Shown here: positions 7,696 through 17,226 of the stretch, piece by piece
Layout: every line of letters begins with the position of its first letter
Numbering within the stretch: the stretch's first letter is position 1
Origin: Betaproteobacteria bacterium
Lineage (GTDB): Bacteria > Pseudomonadota > Gammaproteobacteria > Burkholderiales > Burkholderiaceae_E
Assembly (NCBI GenBank): GCA_016868375.1
Contig: VGHA01000032.1
Span: 1-34,382, forward strand
DNA: 34,382 nucleotides
Direction of reading: 5' to 3'
Made by a program: the position numbers and the translations under genes
The notes under the pieces: model-generated
What the model was told of the DNA's origin: nothing
Seen by the model: only the letters and a program-made list of their open reading frames with translations
The model's database searches: none

Positions 7696-9405
7696 ATGAC
7701 TTCAGACCCCGCTTTCACCGCGTCCAGCATTGGTGGACACATTCTCGCGGACGCCCTGCTTGCGCAGGGGGTCGACACAATTTTTGGCGTGCCGGGCGAA
7801 AGCTATCTCGCCGTGCTCGACGGTCTGTGGCGCCATCAAGAGTCGATCCGCTTTGTGATCTGCCGGCAGGAGGGCGGGGCCGCATTCATGGCGGACGCCA
7901 CCGCCAAACTGACCGGAAAGCCTGGTGTGGTGATGGTCACCCGCGGGCCGGGCGCCACCAATGCATCGATCGGCGTTCATGCCGCGCACCAGGACTCTGT
8001 GCCCATGGTGCTGCTGATTGGGCAGGTCGGTACCGACTTCGCCGACCGCGAAGCATTCCAGGAAATGGACTACCGCCGAATGTTTGGGCCGATGGCCAAG
8101 TGGGTCGCGCAGATCGAGCGCGCCGATCGTATTCCCGAATACATCGCCCACGCATTTCAGGTGGCCACCAGCGGCCGAATGGGGCCGGTGGTGCTGGCTC
8201 TGCCCGAGGACATCCTTGCCAGGCCGGCCAGCGCACGGCCAGCAGCCCGGCACCGACCGGTGCGCGCCTCGGCCTCGCCGGCACAGCTTGCCGAGCTGAC
8301 ACAGCGACTGACGGCAGCAAAGCGGCCGATCGTGCTGCTTGGCGGCACCGGCTGGGACGCCACGGCCTGCGCGGATATTCGGCGCTTCGCCGAGGCAAAC
8401 CACCTGCCGGTCACGTGCGCGTTTCGCTTTCAAGACCTGTATGACAACCGCCTGCCAAATTATGTGGGCGACGTCGGTATCGGCATCAATCCCAAGCTTG
8501 CCGAGCGCGTGCGCCAGTCGGATCTCGTGCTCGTCATCGGCCCCAGGCTGGGCGAAATGACCACCTCGGGCTATAGCCTGTTTGAGGCGCCAAGGCCGGC
8601 TCAACCCATCATCCACATTCATGCCGGCGTGGATGAGCTCGGTACGGTGTATCAGGCCGACCTGATGATCGCCTCCGGCATGGCCAACATTGCGGCAGCG
8701 CTTGCCGAGATTCGAGTCGATTCGTCAGCGTGGGCGGGTGAGCTTGCTCAGGCTCGCGCCGACTATCAGGCGTGGCAAAGCCGGCCTGCGCTCTATCAGG
8801 GCATCGAACCGGATCTGGATCTGTGGCAGGTGATGCGAACACTGTCCACCGTGGCACCCGCCGACACCATCATTACCAATGGCGCGGGCAACTTCGCCAC
8901 CTGGGCGCATCGTTTCTGGCCCTATGCCGGGCTTCGTACCCAACTTGCCAGCACCTCGGGATCCATGGGCTACGGCGTGCCGGCGGCGGTGGCAGCCAGC
9001 ATTGTTGCGCCGTCGCGCACCGTGGTGTGCGTGGCCGGTGATGGCGACTTCCTAATGACCGGCCAGGAGCTCGCAACCGCCGTGCAGCACGGCGGCGCGC
9101 CGCTGGTCATCGTGTTCAACAACAGCATGTACGGAACAATCCGCATGCACCAGGAACGCGAGTATCCCGAGCGGGTTCATGGCACGCGATTGGTGAATCC
9201 CGATTTCGCACGCTACTGCGAGGCGTTCGGCGGCTTCGGCGCCCGCGTTTCACGAACCGCCGAGTTCGAGCCCGCACTTCGGAAGGCGTTTGACTTCATG
9301 GCTCGTGAGCGGCGGCCCGCGCTGATTGAACTGACCGTTGATCCGCAGCACATCACGCCGAACCAATCGCTTGAGCGCATTCGAAGCGCAGCCAAGGCTC
9401 GTTGA
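7696..9405 (+). CDS. Thiamine diphosphate-dependent enzyme, acetolactate synthase large subunit-like
   Basis: This is a three-domain ThDP enzyme of the acetolactate synthase/benzoylformate decarboxylase superfamily. The N-terminal PYR domain has FGVPGESYLAVLDGL and the catalytic Glu in RQEGGAAF (E59). The central domain has VLLGGTGWDA and DLVLVIGPRLGE. The C-terminal PP domain has the ThDP-Mg motif GDGDFLMTGQE ending in FNN (residues 448-476). About 569 residues is normal for IlvB. No small regulatory subunit (ilvN/ilvH) lies beside it, so a catabolic or 2-oxoacid role is as likely as valine synthesis; the substrate cannot be read. Possible starts are 7660, 7687 and 7696. TACAAT at 7651-7656 looks like a -10 element, which favours a later start. 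Its stop abuts nrdR convergently with no gap. Confidence 0.85.
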   Translation: MTSDPAFTASSIGGHILADALLAQGVDTIFGVPGESYLAVLDGLWRHQESIRFVICRQEGGAAFMADATAKLTGKPGVVMVTRGPGATNASIGVHAAHQDSVPMVLLIGQVGTDFADREAFQEMDYRRMFGPMAKWVAQIERADRIPEYIAHAFQVATSGRMGPVVLALPEDILARPASARPAARHRPVRASASPAQLAELTQRLTAAKRPIVLLGGTGWDATACADIRRFAEANHLPVTCAFRFQDLYDNRLPNYVGDVGIGINPKLAERVRQSDLVLVIGPRLGEMTTSGYSLFEAPRPAQPIIHIHAGVDELGTVYQADLMIASGMANIAAALAEIRVDSSAWAGELAQARADYQAWQSRPALYQGIEPDLDLWQVMRTLSTVAPADTIITNGAGNFATWAHRFWPYAGLRTQLASTSGSMGYGVPAAVAASIVAPSRTVVCVAGDGDFLMTGQELATAVQHGGAPLVIVFNNSMYGTIRMHQEREYPERVHGTRLVNPDFARYCEAFGGFGARVSRTAEFEPALRKAFDFMARERRPALIELTVDPQHITPNQSLERIRSAAKAR

Positions 9406-9864
9406 TTAACGCCGGCGCGGGCTCACCTCTTCGATCGCATCGGTAAATTCATCGACGTCTTCGAAACTGCGATAGACCGATGCGAACCGGACATAGCCGA
9501 TCTTGTCGAGTTTTTTAAGCTCACGCATCACCAGCTCACCGACCCGCTCGCTGCCCACCTCGCGCAGGCCCAGGCTCAGCAGCCGTTCCTCGATTCGATG
9601 GATGGCCGCATCCACAGCTTCGGCGCTGACCGGGCGCTTGCGCAGTGCGAGCGACATGGAGGCGCGAAGCTTTCGTCGATCGAATTCGGCGCGCATGCCG
9701 TTGCGCTTGACCACCGCCGGCAACGCGAGCTCAACGCGCTCATAGGTGGTAAAGCGTTTGTCGCACTGCAGACAGCGACGCCGACGACGGGTGGAGGCAC
9801 CGTCGTCGGTTTCGCGGGTCTCAACGACCTGCGTATCGGCGTGATCACAGAACGGGCAGCGCAT
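9406..9864 (-). CDS. nrdR: Transcriptional repressor NrdR
   Basis: NrdR represses ribonucleotide reductase genes in response to the ATP/dATP balance. The 152-residue protein has the expected zinc ribbon, Cys3 and Cys6 in MRCPFC plus Cys31 and Cys34 in [14 protein letters not shown]. An ATP-cone follows ([28 protein letters not shown]...). It ends [17 protein letters not shown], as in the family. It follows glyA by 24 bp, the usual glyA-nrdR pair. Its stop is immediately next to the stop of the convergent ThDP enzyme gene. No NrdR box was seen within the window. Confidence 0.97.
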   Translation of the reverse strand: MRCPFCDHADTQVVETRETDDGASTRRRRRCLQCDKRFTTYERVELALPAVVKRNGMRAEFDRRKLRASMSLALRKRPVSAEAVDAAIHRIEERLLSLGLREVGSERVGELVMRELKKLDKIGYVRFASVYRSFEDVDEFTDAIEEVSPRRR

Positions 9865-9888
9865 GGTCGCGATCCCGTTCGGTTGCGC

Positions 9889-11133
9889 TTAGCCGTAAAC
9901 CGGAAAACGCGCGGTGAGCTCGCCCACCTGCGCGCGTACCCGCGCGATCACGGCCTCGTCAGCCGGCGCATCAAGCACATCGGCAATCAGATGCCCAACC
10001 TTGCGCGCCTCATCGGCACCAAAGCCCCGGGTGGTCATGGCGGGTGACCCCAACCGGATGCCGCTGGTTACCATGGGTTTTTCGGGATCATTGGGAATGG
10101 CGTTTTTATTGCAGGTGATGTGCGCCAGACCCAGCACCCGCTCGGCCTCTTTGCCGGTGATGCGCTTGGCGCGCAGATCGACCAGCATGAGGTGCGACTC
10201 GGTACGGCCGGAAACGATTCGCAGACCGCGCTCGATCAGCGCCTGTGCCAGCGCCGAGGCGTTGATGAGCACCTGCTGCTGATAGTGTTTGAAGCCGGGA
10301 TCCAGCGCTTCACGAAACGCCACCGCCTTGGCCGCGATCACGTGCATGAGCGGCCCGCCCTGAAGCCCCGGAAACACCGCCGAGTTGATGGCTTTTTCAT
10401 GCTCGGGCTTCATGAGGATGAAGCCGCCACGCGGTCCGCGAAGGCTCTTGTGCGTGGTGGAGGTGACGATGTCAGCATGCGGCACCGGATTCGGATAAAC
10501 GCCGCCCGCGATCAGCCCGGAGTAATGCGCCATATCCACCATGAATATCGCGCCAATGTCGCGGGCCACCTCGGCAAACCGCGCCCAATCAATTCGCAGA
10601 CTGTAAGCCGATGCGCCTGCAATGATGAGCTTGGGGCGGGTTTCGCGTGCTTTCTTCGCCATCGCGTCGTAGTCGATGACTTCATTCGCATCGAGCCCGT
10701 ACGACACCACGTTGAACCATTTCCCCGACATGTTCAGCGGCATGCCGTGAGTAAGGTGTCCGCCCTCGGCAAGGCTCATTCCCATGATGGTGTCGCCGGG
10801 CTTCAGGAACGCGAGGAACACCGCTTCGTTCGCCTGTGCGCCCGAATGCGGTTGAACATTGGCGGCCGCTGCGCCGTACAGCGTCTTCAGGCGATCGATC
10901 GCAAGCTGCTCGGCCACATCGACATATTCGCAACCGCCGTAATAGCGGCGACCGGGATAGCCCTCTGCGTACTTGTTGGTGAGCTGGCTGCCCTGTGCAG
11001 CCATCACCGCGGGGCTGGTGTAATTCTCGGAAGCGATGAGCTCAATATGCGCTTCCTGGCGCTGGTTTTCGTGACGGATGGCGGTCCAGAGTTCGGGATC
11101 GACCTGATCGATTCCGAGAGAGCGGTCAAACAC
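9889..11133 (-). CDS. glyA: Serine hydroxymethyltransferase
   Basis: GlyA is a cytoplasmic PLP enzyme that converts serine and tetrahydrofolate to glycine and methylene-tetrahydrofolate, the main one-carbon source. The 414-residue product has [14 protein letters not shown], the YPGRRYYGG loop, the PLP-binding HSGAQAN, and the Schiff-base lysine in [14 protein letters not shown] (K229). [18 protein letters not shown] is near the C-terminus. It is the first gene of the minus-strand run leading to nrdR. No glycine riboswitch is recognisable in the 33 bp before the histidine phosphatase gene upstream, so its promoter is not evident. Confidence 0.98.
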   Translation of the reverse strand: MFDRSLGIDQVDPELWTAIRHENQRQEAHIELIASENYTSPAVMAAQGSQLTNKYAEGYPGRRYYGGCEYVDVAEQLAIDRLKTLYGAAAANVQPHSGAQANEAVFLAFLKPGDTIMGMSLAEGGHLTHGMPLNMSGKWFNVVSYGLDANEVIDYDAMAKKARETRPKLIIAGASAYSLRIDWARFAEVARDIGAIFMVDMAHYSGLIAGGVYPNPVPHADIVTSTTHKSLRGPRGGFILMKPEHEKAINSAVFPGLQGGPLMHVIAAKAVAFREALDPGFKHYQQQVLINASALAQALIERGLRIVSGRTESHLMLVDLRAKRITGKEAERVLGLAHITCNKNAIPNDPEKPMVTSGIRLGSPAMTTRGFGADEARKVGHLIADVLDAPADEAVIARVRAQVGELTARFPVYG

Positions 11134-11166
11134 GGGAAACTCCTGCCCACGTAAGGCGGTAAACCC

Positions 11167-11796
11167 TCATTTTAGCGAAACGGGGAGCGGCCCCAGATGA
11201 GAAATATCGCCCCAGTCAATCACATGAAAGCGTTCGCCGTCCCAGCCGATACGGTTAATGGAGGCGTTGTTAAGCTCAAACCGTCGCGGCGCGTCGGGCG
11301 CCAGACCCGCTGCGATTCGGTAGATGGAATCAAGCACGCCACCGTGCGTGACCGCGACAATCGTCTGACCCGGATGGCGGGCCGCCAGCCGGTCCATCTG
11401 TGCCTGCACCCGTTCACGCAGCGTGAGCAGCGACTCGCCGCCACCCGGCAAGGCGTAATCCGGCACGCGGTCGCGCCAATGCTGGTAGGCCTCCGGATGA
11501 TCCCGCGACAGCTCGTCGTGGGTTCGTCCTTCAAACACCCCGTAGTGGCGCTCGCGCAGCCCCGGCTCGACCGCAACCGATACACCGATTGCGCGGGCAA
11601 TCGGCTCGGCGGTCTGACGGGCACGGCGCAGGTCGCTTGCGTAGACAGCGGCAAGCGGCATGCCGGCCAGTCGTTCAGCGGTAAGCCGCGCCTGCGCGAG
11701 CCCCTCGGCGTTAAGTTCGATATCGATGCAGCCCTGGAACCGGCGCTCGAGGTTCCAGTCGGTAACGCCGTGCCGGATGAAGATCAGTTCAGTCAT
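11167..11796 (-). CDS. Histidine phosphatase family protein (GpmB/CobC-like)
   Basis: This is a 209-residue branch-1 histidine phosphatase. The catalytic motif is FIRHGVTDWN at residues 6-15, with His9 as the phosphorylated residue. It also has SDLRRARQTAEPIA, the acid/base Glu region RERHYGVFEGRTHDEL, and the second His in VTHGGVLDSIYR. Substrates of this family range from phosphoglycerate to alpha-ribazole phosphate and other small phosphates, and the sequence alone does not choose between them. The start at 11796 is set by the conserved MTELIFIRHG, which removes a 14-residue upstream extension that would run into dtd. It lies 7 bp after dtd and is probably co-transcribed with it. Confidence 0.9.
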   Translation of the reverse strand: MTELIFIRHGVTDWNLERRFQGCIDIELNAEGLAQARLTAERLAGMPLAAVYASDLRRARQTAEPIARAIGVSVAVEPGLRERHYGVFEGRTHDELSRDHPEAYQHWRDRVPDYALPGGGESLLTLRERVQAQMDRLAARHPGQTIVAVTHGGVLDSIYRIAAGLAPDAPRRFELNNASINRIGWDGERFHVIDWGDISHLGPLPVSLK

Positions 11797-11803
11797 GCTC
11801 TGC

Positions 11804-12244
11804 TCAAGGATGGCGCAGCCACAGCGTGACCGGCCCATCGTTTACCAGCGACACCTTCATGTCGGCGCCGAAAACCCCGGTGGCAACCTCGGGATGCGCA
11901 GCGCGCGCAAGCGCAACGAACCGGTCAAACAGTCGTCGGCCCTCATCGGGCGCGGCAGCGCCGGTAAAGCTCGGGCGGGTGCCTGAACGGGTATCTGCCG
12001 CGAGTGTAAATTGCGGAATAATCAAGAGCCCTCCTGCCGTGTCGACCACACTGCGGTTCATTTTGCCCTGCTCGTCTGCAAAACACCGCAGCTTCAGCAA
12101 TCGCCCCAGCAGGCGCTCGCAGCCAGCCTCGTCGTCACCCCGTTCAGCGCAGTAAAAAACCAGCAGGCCGGCTTGGATTGCACCCGTGACGTCGCCGTTT
12201 ACGCGTACGGCAGCTTCCGAGACGCGTTGAATCAGTGCCAGCAT
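11804..12244 (-). CDS. dtd: D-aminoacyl-tRNA deacylase
   Basis: Dtd hydrolyses D-amino acids (and glycine mischarged on tRNA-Ala) from tRNA. The 146-residue product is the usual length. It begins [17 protein letters not shown] and contains the active-site motif [19 protein letters not shown] and the C-terminal cis-Gly-Pro motif NDGPVTLWL that shapes the chiral proofreading pocket. It lies 72 bp after tyrS on the same strand. TyrRS is a known source of D-Tyr-tRNA, so this neighbourhood makes functional sense, although the proximity may just reflect conserved order in Burkholderiales. Confidence 0.97.
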   Translation of the reverse strand: MLALIQRVSEAAVRVNGDVTGAIQAGLLVFYCAERGDDEAGCERLLGRLLKLRCFADEQGKMNRSVVDTAGGLLIIPQFTLAADTRSGTRPSFTGAAAPDEGRRLFDRFVALARAAHPEVATGVFGADMKVSLVNDGPVTLWLRHP

Positions 12245-12316
12245 GGCGCGCCTGTGCCCGTTACCGCGCGGACGCGCGCACCGGCCCCGGCCCTGGCGCA
12301 GGTCTGCTCACTGATG

Positions 12317-13585
12317 TCAGGCGCCAAGCGTGACTCGCGCAAACCGGCGTTTGCCCACCTGGACCACATAGGTGCCTGCAGCAAGCTTCAGCCCCCGGTC
12401 GTCCACCTTGTCGCCGTCCACCCGGACGCCACCCTGCTCGATATTGCGGATTGCCTCAGAGGTGGACGACACCAGTCCCGCCTGTTTCAGCAGCGTGGCG
12501 ATGGCAAGCGGCGCCCCGCCGAGCGTCACCTCGGCAATGTCATCGGGAATGGCGCCTGCGCGAAATCGCGCTTCAAAGTCGGCCAGCGCCTGCTCTGCTG
12601 CAGACGCCGAGTGGAAGCGGGTAACGATTTCCTGGCCCAGCATCACCTTGGCATCCCGCGGGTTTCGGCCCGACGCGCATTCGGCCTTCAGCCGCGCAAT
12701 CTCATCCAGGCTGCGGAAGGACAGCAGCTCGAAATACCGCCACATCAGCTCGTCGGATATCGACATGAGCTTGCCGAACATGTCGCCCGGCGGCTCGCTG
12801 ATGCCCACATAGTTGCCCTTGGATTTCGACATCTTGTCGACGCCATCCAGCCCCTCAAGCAGGGGCATGGTCAGGATGCACTGCGGCTCCTGGCCCATTT
12901 CCCTTTGCAGCTCGCGGCCGACCAGCAGGTTGAACTTCTGGTCGGTGCCGCCCAGTTCAATGTCGGAACGCAGCGCGACCGAGTCGTAGCCCTGCATGAG
13001 CGGGTAAAGAAATTCATGCACTGAAATCGGTACGCCACCCTTGAAGCGGCGCGAGAAGTCGTCGCGCTCCATCATGCGCGCCACCGTGTAACGGGAGGCA
13101 AGCTGGATCATGCCCCGAGCACCCAGCGGATCACTCCACTCAGAGTTGTAGCGGATCTCGGTGCGCTCGCGGTCAAGCACCAGGCTTGCCTGATTAAAGT
13201 AGGTGCGGGCGTTTTCCTCAATCTGCTCGCGTGTCAGCGGCGGCCGGGTGCTGTTACGGCCAGACGGGTCGCCAATCATCGCGGTGAAGTCGCCAATCAG
13301 AAAGATCACCGTATGCCCCAGGTCCTGAAGCTGGCGCATCTTGTTTAGAACCACCGTATGGCCCAGATGAAGGTCGGGCGCAGTCGGGTCAAGACCCAGC
13401 TTGATCCGAAGCGGCTGGCCGGTGGCTTCGCTTCGCTGCAGCTTCGCCTGCCACTCTGAGGCCACCAGCAATTCATCGCAGCCACGCCGTGATACCGCAA
13501 GTGCCTCAAGCACGCGGTCGCTTGGCGCGGCTGCCGCGACCTCGCTGCCCACCCGTGGCGCTACCGCACCGTCAGTTCGATTCAT
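12317..13585 (-). CDS. tyrS: Tyrosyl-tRNA synthetase
   Basis: TyrS is the class I synthetase charging tRNA-Tyr. The 422-residue form shows the HIGH-type motif HLGHTVVL (from residue 73), the tyrosine-binding GLDPTAPD, and the KMSKS loop in DKMSKSKGN. The C-terminal S4 RNA-binding domain ([17 protein letters not shown]) occupies about the last 60 residues. The start is ATG at 13585 ([10 protein letters not shown]); a longer frame from 13687 would include an unrelated extension. The first 25 residues are Ala-rich and variable. It is transcribed divergently from the M23 peptidase, and the 186 bp between them must hold both promoters. Confidence 0.97.
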   Translation of the reverse strand: MNRTDGAVAPRVGSEVAAAAPSDRVLEALAVSRRGCDELLVASEWQAKLQRSEATGQPLRIKLGLDPTAPDLHLGHTVVLNKMRQLQDLGHTVIFLIGDFTAMIGDPSGRNSTRPPLTREQIEENARTYFNQASLVLDRERTEIRYNSEWSDPLGARGMIQLASRYTVARMMERDDFSRRFKGGVPISVHEFLYPLMQGYDSVALRSDIELGGTDQKFNLLVGRELQREMGQEPQCILTMPLLEGLDGVDKMSKSKGNYVGISEPPGDMFGKLMSISDELMWRYFELLSFRSLDEIARLKAECASGRNPRDAKVMLGQEIVTRFHSASAAEQALADFEARFRAGAIPDDIAEVTLGGAPLAIATLLKQAGLVSSTSEAIRNIEQGGVRVDGDKVDDRGLKLAAGTYVVQVGKRRFARVTLGA

Positions 13586-13771
13586 GAGAGTCCTGGAACG
13601 GGGTTCAGATGAGAATTTCACGAAATCCAGAGTTTTCCGGTAGACTTCGCCTCCCGGTTTGCCCGAAAGCCAATCCGAAGGATTCAATTTCCCCGCAGGT
13701 TTGGCAGGCAGCCCGCTAGTTTATCTGAGTGCTCGCCCGCCACGACCTCGCCATACCAACGTCGAAAATCT

Positions 13772-15607
13772 GTGGCTCCGTTGTTCGCTTCAATTCAGAT
13801 TCAGCCGGTTTGTTCAATGCCAAGTTCGCCAATATCAACCGAGTCAGTTGCCGCTTCGCCGTTATGGCGGGCCGAGCCATTGGTCTGGGCTGATGCGATC
13901 GAGGCGGCCGCTGCAGCGTGCGGCGCCGCCGACTGGCTCATGAACGAACAGGCTGCCGCCATCGCCTCCTGCGATGCGGCCACCGCCCTCATCGCGTGCG
14001 ACTGGGCCACCGCCCTGCCCTGGGCTCCCGAGGTCGAGGCGCCGGTCACTGATCCCGACATGGTTTGCGCGTCCGATTTCGCGCTCACTGTCAGCCCGCT
14101 TCTGATCGCTGACAATGCGGCTGAAACCGCCCAACTGGTCATTGAACTGTCCGCCAGTCAAATTGGTACGCACACCGCGCTGCACACCATTGACCTGAAT
14201 GGGCCGAGCCAGGTTGGCGGAACGGTATCCCCACGCGCCGATGTCGACGCTGAAGACTCCGACGACGATGTTCCGTCGCTCCCCCGGCTCACGTTTCGCA
14301 GGTTCGCGGGCGTCGTGGGTGGCCTGCTGGGTCTTGGGGCGGTTGCGGCCGTTGCCGTGGCGCCGGCAACCGACCTTGCCCCGCCATCCGTGCGTTTTGT
14401 CGTTGAACCGGTGGCGCTCGCGGCGCCCGCTGCGCCAACTGAAGATCATGTCATCGCGCCCCTTCGGATCAGCCAATCCGAGGTCGTCAACCGGGGTGAA
14501 ACCGTTTCCAGCCTGCTTTCCCGGCTGGGTGCCAATGATCCGCAGCTGGTTCAATTCATCGGTACCGATCGTGTTGCACGGCGTCTGATGCAACTGCAGC
14601 CGGGGCGCACCGTCAGCGCCGAAATCGATGATGTCGGCGTGGTACATCGCCTGCAATACCGTCACGGCAACCTTGAAATCGACGGTAAAGCGCCGCTTCG
14701 CATCACGATTGCCCGAGACAACGGGCGCCTGGTCGCCACCGAACAGACCGTTGCGGTAGACCGCGGCATCGAAGCGCGTTTTGCTGAAGTTCGCACGACA
14801 TTGTTTGCGGCTACCGATTCAGCCGGTATTCCTGATTCGGTTGCAACCCGCGCAGCCGATATTCTCAGCAACAGCATCGACCTTCGCAAAGATCTGCGAC
14901 GCGGTGCTCGCCTGCGGGTTGTATACGAAACACTGCGCGAAGCCGACAGCCTTGATCTTCCCGTTCCCGGACGGGTCTTGGCCATCGAGCTCGAAAGTGG
15001 CTCGCTTCGCCACGAGGCCGTCTGGTTTGAACACGATGACGGCCGCGGCGCCTACTACAACTTTGCCGGGCAAAGTCTGGTTCGTTCGTTCCTCCGCGAG
15101 CCTATCCAGTACACGCGAATCACCTCAGGCTTCAGTGGCGCGCGCCTTCATCCCCTATTTCAGGATGTTCGGGCCCACACAGGTACCGATTTCGCTGCAC
15201 CGGTGGGAACCCGGGTACGCAGCGTCGCCGACGGCGTCGTCGATTTCGCGGGCTACAACGGCGGCTACGGGCGCACCGTCATCATTTCGCATTCGGGCAG
15301 AATCACCACGCTCTACGCGCACCTCAACAACTTTGGCGAGGGCATCAGCAAAGGTGCCCGCGTCACGCAAGGCCAGGTCATCGGTACGGTCGGCATGACA
15401 GGCTGGACCACCGGGCCCCATCTGCATTATGAATTCCGGGTCGGCGGCAGACACGTTGACCCCATGCGGGTTGCGCTGCCCGAAGGCCGCAAGCTGTCCA
15501 TGTCTGAGCGCATGCGGTTTGCGCCGCTCGCCGAGGTGTATCGCGAGCACATGGCGCAAATCACCCACTCGGGCAACACCGCCCTCGCGCACGCCAAGTT
15601 CGAATAG
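13772..15607 (+). CDS. Membrane-anchored M23 family peptidoglycan metallopeptidase with long N-terminal extension
   Basis: The protein has an unusual 175-residue N-terminal part rich in Ala, Asp, Trp and Cys. One membrane segment follows (about 178-197, GVVGGLLGLGAVAAVAVAP). A periplasmic region with a LysM/OapA-like module comes next (SQSEVVNRGETVSSLLSRLG, 234-252). The C-terminal LytM/M23 domain carries the zinc ligands in HTGTDF (H469, D473) and HLHYEF (H550, H552). The predicted role is cutting peptide cross-links in peptidoglycan, or activating amidases, at growth or division sites. The gene is divergent from tyrS and 20 bp before anmK, and both concern cell-wall turnover. Starts at 13772 or 13817 are possible. 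The extension keeps GC-rich third positions, so it looks truly coding. Confidence 0.9.
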   Translation: MAPLFASIQIQPVCSMPSSPISTESVAASPLWRAEPLVWADAIEAAAAACGAADWLMNEQAAAIASCDAATALIACDWATALPWAPEVEAPVTDPDMVCASDFALTVSPLLIADNAAETAQLVIELSASQIGTHTALHTIDLNGPSQVGGTVSPRADVDAEDSDDDVPSLPRLTFRRFAGVVGGLLGLGAVAAVAVAPATDLAPPSVRFVVEPVALAAPAAPTEDHVIAPLRISQSEVVNRGETVSSLLSRLGANDPQLVQFIGTDRVARRLMQLQPGRTVSAEIDDVGVVHRLQYRHGNLEIDGKAPLRITIARDNGRLVATEQTVAVDRGIEARFAEVRTTLFAATDSAGIPDSVATRAADILSNSIDLRKDLRRGARLRVVYETLREADSLDLPVPGRVLAIELESGSLRHEAVWFEHDDGRGAYYNFAGQSLVRSFLREPIQYTRITSGFSGARLHPLFQDVRAHTGTDFAAPVGTRVRSVADGVVDFAGYNGGYGRTVIISHSGRITTLYAHLNNFGEGISKGARVTQGQVIGTVGMTGWTTGPHLHYEFRVGGRHVDPMRVALPEGRKLSMSERMRFAPLAEVYREHMAQITHSGNTALAHAKFE

Positions 15608-15627
15608 CGGTATCGCTGGGGTAGTTT

Positions 15628-16803
15628 TTGCGTGCTCACTCTCGCCGACTCTTTATTGGCTTGATGTCGGGAACCAGCGTCGACGGTGTTGACGCTGTTG
15701 TGCTGTCAATTACAACGCATGGCGACGTAGGGTTCCCCACACTTCACACGATTGGAAGCGCCTCCTGCGCGTTTCCTGCCCACCTTCGCGAGCGTATCCA
15801 GCTGCTTCAGACCCCTGCGCACGACGAGCTCGAACGCGCGGCCCGCGTGGCCCTTGATTTAGCTCGCCTGTACGCGCGGGCAGCGCATGAAACCATGCAG
15901 GCTGCAGGCTGCACAGCCGATCAGATCACGGCAATCGGCGCGCACGGTCAGACCGTTCGTCATCGTCCCACCGACGGCTACACGATTCAGCTGCTCAACG
16001 CCGCGCAGCTGGCTGAATCCACCGGCATGGCCGTGGTGCACGACTTTCGCCCCCCTGACATTGCGGCGGGCGGTCAAGGCGCGCCATTGGTTCCAGCGTT
16101 TCACGCAGCCGTATTCGGCAGCCCGGAACACACCCGCGCAATCGTCAATATCGGCGGTATCGCCAACATCAGTGTGCTACCCGCAACCCATACAGGAAGC
16201 GCCCTGCAGGTGCTCGGCCATGACACCGGGCCTGGCAACACCCTGCTCGATGCGTGGCACGAGCGCCACCAGGGCGGCGCTTTCGATCGCGATGGCGCCT
16301 GGGCGGCAAGCGGTACGCCAGATCAGCCGCTACTCGAGAGGATGTTGGCGGATCCCTACTTTGCGAGACGCGCCCCCAAGAGCACGGGCCGTGACGAGTT
16401 CAACCTGAGCTGGGTGGACAGCACCCTTGAGCATTACCAGAGCGCCACACAACGCCTGCTGTCAGCCGCTGATATTCAGGCCACCCTGTCTGAGCTATCG
16501 GCCCATACCATTGCTCAAGCCTGCCAAGAGGCCAATGCATCGCAGGTATTTCTATGTGGGGGTGGCGTCTTTAACGCCGACCTGGTGGGCCGAATTCGAT
16601 CCCGGCTGCCAGGGTGCAACCTAAGGACCACGGACGCCATTGGTATTGAGCCCATGGCGGTCGAGGCCGCGGCCTTCGCCTGGTTGGCTGCAAGAAGACT
16701 TGATGGCCTGCCTGGAAACCTGCCGGCGGTAACGGGTGCGTCGGCCAGCCGCGTGCTGGGGTCAATTACCGACCCGCTGGGTCGGCTTGCGCCACATCGA
16801 TAG
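15628..16803 (+). CDS. anmK: Anhydro-N-acetylmuramic acid kinase
   Basis: AnmK opens the 1,6-anhydro ring of anhydro-MurNAc and phosphorylates it, giving MurNAc-6-phosphate in peptidoglycan recycling. The 391-residue product has the ATP/substrate motif FIGLMSGTSVDGVDAV at residues 9-24, AIGAHGQTVRHRP, IVNIGGIANISVLP, GHDTGPGNTLLDAW and FLCGGGVFNADL. The only start upstream of the first motif is TTG at 15628, because an in-frame TAG sits at 15622-15624. GGGG about ten bases upstream is a modest ribosome site. It follows the M23 peptidase by 20 bp, so wall cleavage and muropeptide reuse are probably co-expressed. It is convergent with erpA. Confidence 0.95.
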   Translation: MRAHSRRLFIGLMSGTSVDGVDAVVLSITTHGDVGFPTLHTIGSASCAFPAHLRERIQLLQTPAHDELERAARVALDLARLYARAAHETMQAAGCTADQITAIGAHGQTVRHRPTDGYTIQLLNAAQLAESTGMAVVHDFRPPDIAAGGQGAPLVPAFHAAVFGSPEHTRAIVNIGGIANISVLPATHTGSALQVLGHDTGPGNTLLDAWHERHQGGAFDRDGAWAASGTPDQPLLERMLADPYFARRAPKSTGRDEFNLSWVDSTLEHYQSATQRLLSAADIQATLSELSAHTIAQACQEANASQVFLCGGGVFNADLVGRIRSRLPGCNLRTTDAIGIEPMAVEAAAFAWLAARRLDGLPGNLPAVTGASASRVLGSITDPLGRLAPHR

Positions 16804-16839
16804 CGCGCTGGCTACCGGCGGCGCAAACCGCCTTGATCA

Positions 16840-17190
16840 TCAGACCGAGAAGGACGAACCACACCCGCAGGTGGTGGTTGCATTCGGGTTCTTGATCACG
16901 AATTGCGAGCCTTCGAGATCATCTTTGTAATCAATTTCTGCGCCGACCAGATACTGATAGCTCATGGCATCAATGAGCAACTGCACACCGTTTCTTTCCA
17001 TCACGGTGTCGTCGTCATTGGTTTCCTCGTCAAACGTGAATCCGTATTGGAATCCGGAGCAACCGCCCCCCTGGACAAACACGCGCAGCTTGAGCGAGGG
17101 GTTGCCTTCCTCGTCGATCAGTTGCTTGACCTTGCTTGCAGCGCTTTCGGTAAAGATAAGCGGCGCTGGCATTTCGGCGACGGCATTCAT
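16840..17190 (-). CDS. erpA: Iron-sulfur cluster insertion protein ErpA
   Basis: ErpA is an A-type carrier that delivers Fe-S clusters to apo-enzymes such as IspG/IspH and respiratory proteins. The 116-residue product has the three conserved cysteines: Cys44 in [11 protein letters not shown], and Cys108 and Cys110 in the C-terminal [10 protein letters not shown]. The length fits ErpA/IscA. The N-terminal [16 protein letters not shown] is typical. It lies 36 bp downstream of argC on the same strand and may be read from the argC transcript. The AcnA-type aconitase at the right edge of this window is an Fe-S enzyme, but that is a general dependence, not evidence of a link. Confidence 0.96.
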   Translation of the reverse strand: MNAVAEMPAPLIFTESAASKVKQLIDEEGNPSLKLRVFVQGGGCSGFQYGFTFDEETNDDDTVMERNGVQLLIDAMSYQYLVGAEIDYKDDLEGSQFVIKNPNATTTCGCGSSFSV

Positions 17191-17226
17191 GCGTTTTTCT
17201 CCCTAGACAATCAATCGGAGTGTAGC

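Noticed and set aside
12245-12316. GC-rich repeats between tyrS and dtd as a terminator
   Set aside because: Alternating GC makes many weak hairpins but there is no T-run, and the genes probably form one transcript.
16816-16832. GGCGG-CGCAAA-CCGCC hairpin between the convergent anmK and erpA genes
   Set aside because: The stem is only five pairs and no T-run follows on either strand, so a terminator cannot be claimed.
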